64,000 bases of DNA from Podocnemis expansa (lineage: Eukaryota; Chordata; Testudines; Podocnemididae), in contig ML681997.1 of the NCBI GenBank assembly GCA_007922195.1, positions 10,896,717 to 10,960,716 on the forward strand. Reading direction: 5' to 3'. Below are positions 57,690 to 64,000 of this stretch, piece by piece. How positions within the stretch are numbered: the stretch's first letter is position 1; every line of letters begins with the position of its first letter. The notes below the pieces were generated by a model that saw only the letters and a program-made list of their open reading frames with translations, did no database searches and was not told the DNA's origin. The translations under genes and the position numbers were made by a program.

Positions 57690-59195
57690 TTCAATAGGAG
57701 TTGCACGTATCTAGAAGAGAATAAGGTGCTAAGTGATAGTCAGCATGGATTTGTCAAGAACAGATCATGTCAAACCAACCTGATAGCTTTATGTGATGTG
57801 GTAACAAGCCTTGTGGACAGAGGGGAAGTGGTAGATATGGTATATCTAGATTTTAGTAAGGCTTTTGATACGATCTTGCCTCCCCTTCTCATTAACAAAC
57901 TAGGGACGTACAGCCTGGATGGAGCTACTATAAGATGAGTGAAAACAATGGAAGTTCTGTGACACCTTAAAGACTAACAGATTTCTTCGGGCATAAGCTT
58001 TTGTGGGTTTCAGCCCACTTCATCAGATGTTGGAATCCACGAAAGCTTATGCCCAAAGAAATCTGTTAGTCTTTATGGTGGCACTGGACTCTTGTTGTTT
58101 TTGCTGTGCACAGACTGACTTGGCTACCCCTCTGGAAATTTATAAGATGAGTGAAAAATTGGTTGAGAGTAATTTATCAATGGTTCATGGTCATGCTGGA
58201 AGGGTTTAATGAGCAGGATGCCACAGGGATTGGTTCTAAGTCCAGTTTGGTTTGGTTTAATGTTTACATCAGTGATTTAGATGATGGCATAGAGAGAACG
58301 CATATAAAGTTTGCTGATGATACCTAGCTGGGATGGGATTGGAAGTGCTTTGGAGGATAGGATCACGATTCAAAATGATTTGGACAAACTGGTGAAATGG
58401 TCTGAGGTAAACAGAATGAAATTCAATAAAGACAAGTGCAAAGTACTCCACTTAGGAAAGAATAGTCCATCGCACATATACAAAATGGGCAATGGCTGCA
58501 TAGAAGGGAGTACTGCGGAAAGGGATCTGGGTGTCATAGTGGACCACAGTTAAATATGAGTCAGCAGTGTAACAATTTGGGGGGGGGGGGAGCAAACACT
58601 ATTCTGGGATGTATAAATAGGAGTATTGTAAGTAAGACACAAGAAGTTATTCTTCCACTCTACTCCATCCTGATTAGGCCTTATCTGGAGTATTGTGTCC
58701 AGTTCTGGGCTCCTCATTTCAGGAAAGATGTGAACAAATTGATGAAAGTCCAGGGAAGAGCAACACGAATGATGAGAGGTCTGGAACACTTGGCTTACAA
58801 GGGAAGATTGAAAAGGCTGGGTTTGTTTAATGTGGAAAAGAGGAGACTATGAGGAGACATGATACATTTTCAAGTACCTAACAGGTTGTCACGAGGAGGA
58901 GGGAGAAGAATTGTTCTCCTTAATGCCAATGATAGGACAAGAAGCAATGGACTTAAATTATACCAAGGGAGGGTTAGGTTGGACGTTAGGAAATAATTTC
59001 TAACTGTCAGGGTGATTAACCACTAAAATAAGTTGCCTAGGCGGGTTTTAGATTCTTCATCACTGAAAGTTTTTAAGAGCCCGTTAGACAGGCACTTGTC
59101 AGGGATGGCTTAAGAGGATACTTTGTCCTGCCGTGAGTTCAGGGGCCTGGATTTGATGACTTCTCATGGTCCCTTCCAGTTTCTATCATTCTCTG
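57690..59195 (+). mobile_element. CR1 LINE with RT region, interrupted by a Penelope tail
   Basis: Begins with SQHGFVKNRSCQTNL and YLDFSKAFD (the RT motif carrying a catalytic Asp), continues after the insertion with MKFNKDKCKVLHLGK, RDLGVIVDH and RPYLEYCVQFWAPHF, and ends with the CR1 tail near 59195. A 12-G run at 58579-58590 and several stops show it is dead. The insert at 57946-58140 splits it. Confidence 0.88.
57946..58140. mobile_element. Penelope-tail foldback with 17-bp target duplication
   Basis: The 17-bp tataagatgagtgaaaa occurs at 57929-57945 and 58141-58157, exactly flanking 195 bp of foldback sequence (acaccttaaagactaacag and ctgttagtctttatggtgg arms; gcataagctt and aagcttatgc). 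It is inserted in CR1 coding sequence, so it is younger than that CR1. Confidence 0.92.
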
Positions 59196-59819
59196 ATTAG
59201 ATATGGGACAAATGCCATGTATATGATGGAGGTACACACTATAGAGAAGAAATACATAGAGCAAATTGGACAAGAGAACTTTGCTGTACATTTTTAAATG
59301 ATTCCATATAGTACATGATCTCAGGAGAAGGAACTGAAAAATTACATCTGATTTTTAGTGCCATTCTTCTGCAATTTGTAATATTACCAGCGTGATGTGA
59401 ATTATGCTGTTGCATTCAGGGAAGTCGTGAATTATCCTGTAGATTCACCACTATAGTTAATGGTGGAATAAACCAATAAGGAGATGCTGTCATCTTATCC
59501 TATAAAAACAAATGCATTTGTCATTATATTTTACAGTGTAGAATGTGTGGTTTGGATCTTGAATGTTCATTGTAGTTGCCCATCCTATTAATGCAGGGAT
59601 TAGATTTGCACTAGGAAATTAAATGAGGAAACTCCATTTCCTCATGGCAGCTTTCTCATATCTGTCTTCCATTTGTTCAACACATTCAGTAAGCCCCTTC
59701 ACTAAAGCTAAACATGCATTTACTGAGCTGGAGATCACTCTTGCCAATGCATTACAATCTTCACAAGGGAATGTGTGTCTCTAGTTGCTTGTTAATTAAA
59801 AGTTATTTCCTAATCACAG
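59196..59819. other. Intron without recognisable feature
   Basis: Intronic sequence between the CR1 copy and the exon at 59820. Nothing recognised. Confidence 0.5.
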
Positions 59820-60007
59820 GATCTGCAGCGAGACATTGAACAACACAGCAAAGGGGTAGAATCTGTGTTTAATATCTGTGAGGGCCTGCTGAGTGACTCA
59901 GATGCATGTGCTAATGAGATGGAGTGTGACTCTCTCCAGCAAACCACCAGAAGTCTGGACAGACGGTGGAGAAACATTTGTGCCATGTCTATGGAGAGAC
60001 GAATGAA
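59820..60007 (+). CDS. SYNE1: SYNE1 internal exon (window exon 14)
   Basis: 188 bp, 62 codons plus two bases (AA). The acceptor is cctaatcacag and the donor gtgagt is strong. The peptide begins DLQRDIEQHSKGVESVFNIC and ends RSLDRRWRNICAMSMERRM plus a split Lys. It completes the repeat started in the previous exon (about 117 residues). Confidence 0.97.
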
Positions 60008-60169
60008 GTGAGTCCTTTTCTGACACTTCAAGGACATGTATATTATGGTGCAGTGTATCAGGTTGTTTGTGGTATTCCACATGAACCAAATTTTGAAGAG
60101 AAAAGCAAAAAATTAACACAATTGACAAGCTTGTGATAAAGCACAGCCTTTCCTCCTCCTCCTTTTCAG

Positions 60170-60320
60170 AATTGAGGAAACCTGGCGCCTGTGGCAGAAG
60201 TTTTTGGATGACTATTCTCGCTTTGAAGACTGGTTGAAATCAGCTGAAAGGACAGCTGCTTATCCCAACTCCTCTGAAGTTTTATACACAAATGCCAAAG
60301 AGGAGCTGAAGAAGTTTGAG
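60170..60320 (+). CDS. SYNE1: SYNE1 internal exon (window exon 15)
   Basis: 151 bp. The first A completes the Lys codon, then 50 codons. The acceptor has a strong pyrimidine tract, cctccttttcag, and the donor is GAG|gtaaat. The peptide starts IEETWRLWQKFLDDYSRFED, the helix A of a spectrin repeat with two conserved Trp. The preceding intron is only 162 bp, the shortest in the window. Confidence 0.97.
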
Positions 60321-60394
60321 GTAAATGCTTTTCTTTTCAGCTGTTGACATTTTACAGACACCCCATGCACTTACCTAGAATGTGAATTCTCATC

Positions 60395-60620
60395 TGAGCC
60401 TCTTTAGAGCTCTTTACAAACGTCATAATTCCCCACTGAGATAAAGGAATACAATTATACCTGTTTTACAGAGGTGCAGACAGGTTATGTAACTGCCCAG
60501 CATTAAACAGCAAGTTGGTGATAAGAATAGAATCCAGCATTCCTGATAGTCATTGGCAGTGAACAAGAGACTGTGCCCTTATATTAATTCTTGGGGCAAG
60601 TGTTTGAACTGCTTTTGGGC
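60395..60620 (-). mobile_element. MIR-type SINE, antisense
   Basis: cctgttttacagaggtgcag, gttatgtaactgcccagc, aacagcaagttggtgataag and agaatccagcattcctgat follow the reverse of a MIR SINE. It lies in the 697-bp intron between the exons at 60170 and 61018. Confidence 0.65.
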
Positions 60621-61017
60621 CAGTTTTTTCAAAGCAATTTATAATCCTCAATAGTGGATTATTAAAAGCTACATTTTGTTTGCTTATGTGGCTCAACTGT
60701 TTCTTTTACTTATAAAACACTGAGAGATTGCAAGCTGTTATATACTATTGTTATTTCGGTTGTGATCATTTATTTTCAGGTGGACAAAAAACTAGTAGAC
60801 CAAATTCTCTTAGTAGGACAGATTGCATATGTGCTCTCACTTCCTGTAATTTGAGTGGAGCTGTTACCACACATGTGAGCACAGGTTGTCGTGATGAAAC
60901 ATAATCCATGTTTTGATTGATTTTGAGGGCCTGATTTTTCAGTTCCATGGTGTACAGTATTTTGTTGATCCTTTCTCTTAAATGCAAAGAAGTAAGATTC
61001 CTAACTTTACATTACAG

Positions 61018-61200
61018 GCATTTCAACGACAAATTCATGAGCGACTTACTCAGTTGGAGCTAATCAATAAACAATATAGGCGCCTTGCCAGGGAGAATCG
61101 TACAGATTCAGCCAGCAGACTGAAACAGATGGTACATGAAGGCAACCAGCGCTGGGACAATCTCCAGAAACGGGTCACTGCCATTCTAAGGAGACTGAAG
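61018..61200 (+). CDS. SYNE1: SYNE1 internal exon (window exon 16)
   Basis: 183 bp, 61 codons, phase 0/0. The acceptor is tttacattacag and the donor AAG|gtaatt. The peptide AFQRQIHERLTQLELINKQY through NQRWDNLQKRVTAILRRLK completes the repeat of the previous exon. The next exon of the gene lies beyond the window; 2.8 kb of intron follows. Confidence 0.97.
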
Positions 61201-62759
61201 GTAATTGCAAATGTCTGCAAGGCCTTTGTAGATGCAAAGTTGTTAGGAGAATGCCCATCATTTACATAGTTAGATTTTACTTTTATAAATACAAAACCCA
61301 AAGTTCATGTGAGCAACTGTGAGGCTGGAACACAAACCAGCAAAATCAATGACTGCTTATCTAAGGTTCAACATTTGTCCCGGGTTCTTTGCTGTGCTCG
61401 GTTTCCACTTGGTTCAATAGAAGATACGGATGCCATCAGGAAGCCTGTTACAGCATCCTCATTTCCTGTGTGGATGTGTCCTTGCTCCAGTGTAGGGTTA
61501 GGGTTGCCTGAGGGTTGTTCTAATCTATGCCTTGCAGTAGAGGTTCCCTAGGACAGCCTGTGCTCTTGGCACACCCTCCCCAGACTCCATCAGATCCAAG
61601 AAACTGGCCCTTTGTCCTCAACTAGACCTAAATATGGAGAGGTGGATAAAACTACCCCCTGAACATATCACTCCAATCGGGGGTGCTGCAGTCAGTTAAG
61701 TACAACCAGCCATGAAGGCAACCAGATGTATATGTTGCCAATCAGTGCATGAAGACGCCTTCAAGGAAAATCATTTGGTGGCATTGTCCTTAAATGGATT
61801 AGCATTACCCGGCACTACCAAGAGGTAAAGAGTCAGGGAGTAATAGGTAATGTTTTAGAGAACATGTCTTTCACCCTCACACTAGGTGGTATTGCTCCTA
61901 TTCTGCCTCTCCTCTAAGCCAGATTCTTTTGTGGCTGTGTTTGTGGCCCATGGTGCACTCTGCTTACCTTCTTCCAGAGTTTGAGAGACTTTAATTTGAC
62001 TTTCTCATTTGCCTTATGAACCAGCCCTCGGGTGACCCATGCTGAGTGCTAAATCCTGATGCTAAATAGGGCTCCAGAGGCTGCAGCATGAAGTATAGGC
62101 CTGTTTGGGACCTGCTGTTCCATTACTGGAGATTTGCTTTTCACAGGCTAAAGCAGAAGCGTGAGTGCATTTTACAGAGAATACATCTTCTTATCTTAAC
62201 CACACCCCTTTTTGCTTGAACTCACGCACATCTACTATTGGGGTGATTTCAGCATCGGAGTTAAGTAGGTGCATCCCCAGTATCTTCACAGGAATTGCAT
62301 CTGTTTATTCCAAGGCTGAGTATAACTCTTAATGCCTTTCTGAATGTAGAGGACAAGGTGCAGGAGTGCAGCTGAATCACAAAGGACACAGCTTGGGGTT
62401 GGAGTGCAAAAGAAGTTTAAATTTCTCTCCTCAGATGCTGAGGCTATGTTTTAAAAGGCTGCTGTAATTTAGGTTGGTTTGTGACAGGCTCAAAGGGCTG
62501 CCAATGAGTATGATGTCATGAAGGGATACACTGGCCACACCCCTTTTTTCAGCCATGCTTCTTTTTTCCTGCAATGTGAGCTGCAGCGGAGGGGAGTGGC
62601 AAAAAGTATCTGTGGACACCAAGAGGTTCATTATAATGCCAAGGTGATCCTCTCTGAGTTGGCTAAACTGACTTCAGGGCTCAAGTGCCTGTGCTGTGGC
62701 CTGGTAAAGCTTGTCAGATTCCATTTATGATATAGCAGGCTCCCAGCAAGTGTCAGGAA
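61201..62759. other. Intron without recognisable feature
   Basis: Intron downstream of the last exon in the window. A gtagggttagggttgcc phrase at about 61493 resembles telomere-like text by chance. No exon or repeat recognised. Confidence 0.45.
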
Positions 62760-62940
62760 AAAAATAAATTCCCCAAAGTCATCAGATGCTTGAAGATGGA
62801 GAGCTTCTAGCATCTGACTAAGTGAGATTTTCTCCCGTGAAAGCTCATGTGATAAATAAATCCATTAGTCTTTAAAGGTGCCACAGGACTCCTTGTTTTG
62901 CTGAAATAGAGTGCCACGGCTGCCCCTTTGAAACTTGTTA
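62760..62940 (+). mobile_element. Penelope-tail unit
   Basis: catctgactaagtgagatt, tctcccgtgaaagctcatg, gataaataaatcc, ttagtctttaaaggtgccac, aggactccttg and acggctgcccctttgaaac. The left copy of the arm is reduced to agatgcttgaagatgg. The hammerhead-like core is changed (CTGACTA) but GAAA is kept. Confidence 0.8.
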
Positions 62941-62999
62941 GTATAGTTCATTCATTACCCCATCTTTTCTTTCACCCAAAATATTTTTTCTGCTTTTCT

Positions 63000-64000
63000 C
63001 TTTCATCGGGCACCTTCTGTTTTCCTCCTCCTCTCCACCCCAAAGCAAAAAAAAAGGGGGATATTCCCAGTTCACTGGGCTTCACTTGCAAAGAGGCAAA
63101 CCTGACTGCCAACAAACACTTTCAATGCAGTAACTGCCTCAGGGAAGGCTATTTTGGGCAAAAGTATGGCCTCTGCCAGTAACTCCAGCCACAATCTCAT
63201 AAGGACAGAACTTCAACAGAAAGTGATCTTCCTAGAAGCAGGTCTTAGTCCCTTGCAGGACCCAGACCACAAGTCATCTAGCAGAGGTGCATCTTCTACA
63301 TTCCTCCATATCTAATATCTGTGGGTCAAGAAACAAGCTGCTGATCCCACTCTCCAGCCATCTAAGAAAAAAGCAAGAAGTCCCCATCAGTGGGAAGTGA
63401 ACCCTGAGATAGCTGTAAGCAGTCCTCATCTCACTCAGTATCTTTGGCACCATCATCCCCAAAACCATCATAGTTCAGCACCCATGACTCAGTACCCAGT
63501 ACTGCTGACATAGTCATGGACTCGATAGATACAGGCACTGGGTCATCAGCATTGAAGGACAGGAATAAGCTCTCCACTAAAAAGGAGCTCCCACTGTGCA
63601 AATCTTTACATTGGTACTGTCATCAATGCCTTGTCCAGCAGTACAGTGGCCAATACTAACAAGATCCCAGTCCCCACTCACACCAGGATGGTAGCACAGA
63701 CACCCTCACCCCAGTGGTCTAATTGGGACCCAGAGGCTAGCAGACCTCTTGGGTGAGACCCTTGAAACGCACCCCTTCGGCTGCAGCATCTAGAGCTTCA
63801 GAACCTCCTCTACACATCAGAGAGGACAAGAATGGTACTGAGGAAGAAGTGACACTGAGGACCAGATCCTCCTACTCCCTGGACAAGGCCAGCCTCCTTT
63901 CCTCGCTGTCTTTGGCTAACAACATTCCTCTTACAGGAGCTGGCATAGAGAGTAGCAGACGCACTCCAGATACCACTGGAATAAATTAAGGACGTTCATC
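63000..64000 (+). mobile_element. Degenerate gag-like retroelement, continues beyond window
   Basis: Fragments read TCKEANLTANKHFQCSNCLR (63080-63140), followed by stop-broken Ser/Thr-rich text and an ORF at 63753-63989 (TRSSYSLDKASLLSSLSL). The spaced Cys residues and Ser-rich region resemble gag-like ORFs of reptile DIRS or similar retroelements, different from the copy at 11720. Low certainty. Confidence 0.45.

Larger units (their letters stand above)
676..61200 (+). other. SYNE1: SYNE1 (nesprin-1) gene body, 16 internal exons
   Basis: Sixteen exons with AG acceptors and GT donors join into one open frame of 878 codons after an initial split codon. Every junction is phase-compatible. The product is a run of about eight spectrin repeats (three-helix bundles of about 94-117 residues with conserved Trp in helices A and C). 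Motifs such as LRTWLARIE, IEETWRLWQKFLDDYSRFEDW and HERLTQLELINKQYRRLAREN match nesprin-1 as I remember it. Nesprin-1 spans the perinuclear space via a C-terminal KASH segment bound by SUN proteins and connects nuclei to actin and other cytoskeleton. Both ends of the protein lie outside the window. Intron lengths range from 162 bp (60008-60169) to 19385 bp (32905-52289). SYNE2 is the main alternative but fits the remembered sequence less well. Confidence 0.93.

Noticed and set aside
676..61200. Assignment to SYNE2 (nesprin-2)
   Set aside because: The long conserved stretches in the exons at 31340-61200 match nesprin-1 as remembered; nesprin-2 would be expected to diverge more. An alignment would settle it.
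61490..61510. Interstitial telomere-like repeat
   Set aside because: Only about two and a half ttaggg-like units; likely chance.
1..64000. CRISPR arrays, bacterial operons, phage genes
   Set aside because: No regularly spaced repeats and no prokaryotic gene organisation; all direct and inverted repeats found fit eukaryotic transposons.

Overview
The window is vertebrate nuclear DNA, most likely from a turtle (another non-avian sauropsid is possible). The evidence is intron-exon structure with GT-AG splice sites, chicken-repeat-1 (CR1) LINEs with the typical TCTATGATTC-type tails, a DIRS-like tyrosine-recombinase retrotransposon, Penelope-like elements, a Harbinger transposase remnant, MIR-like SINEs and many short hAT-type MITEs with intact 8-bp target-site duplications. 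The species call is inference from repeat content. No database search was possible.

One host gene was recognised. Sixteen internal exons on the + strand, from 676 to 61200, join without frame conflict into 878 codons of the spectrin-repeat rod of nesprin-1 (SYNE1), the giant outer-nuclear-membrane protein that links the nucleus to the cytoskeleton through the LINC complex. The window holds neither the N-terminal actin-binding domain nor the C-terminal KASH segment. By comparison with the human protein as I remember it, the exons lie in the C-terminal part of the rod, ending roughly 700 residues before the C-terminus. Spectrin repeats are mostly encoded by pairs of exons.

Layout: exons 1-9 of the window (676-22978) are separated by introns that have been filled by CR1, a DIRS-like copy (about 11.7-14.7 kb) and MITEs. 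Exons 10-12 lie at 27.5-33 kb. A 19.4-kb intron (32905-52289) carries Penelope-like copies, a Harbinger remnant, CR1 pieces, several hAT MITEs and a candidate alternative first exon ending at 46971. Exons 13-16 lie at 52.3-61.2 kb. The last 2.8 kb is intron with a Penelope tail and a degenerate gag-like retroelement running off the end. A 100-N assembly gap sits at 20760-20859.

The most interesting non-genic signal is a family of dispersed foldback units. They appear to be the 3' tails of a Penelope-like element that encodes a GIY-YIG endonuclease. Some copies are arranged as long inverted dimers, two small units are flanked by 12- and 17-bp target duplications, and the tails carry a CTGANGA / stem-loop / GAAA arrangement resembling a hammerhead ribozyme core. 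A second, distinct Penelope-like family shows the same inverted-dimer layout at 52.6-53.4 kb.
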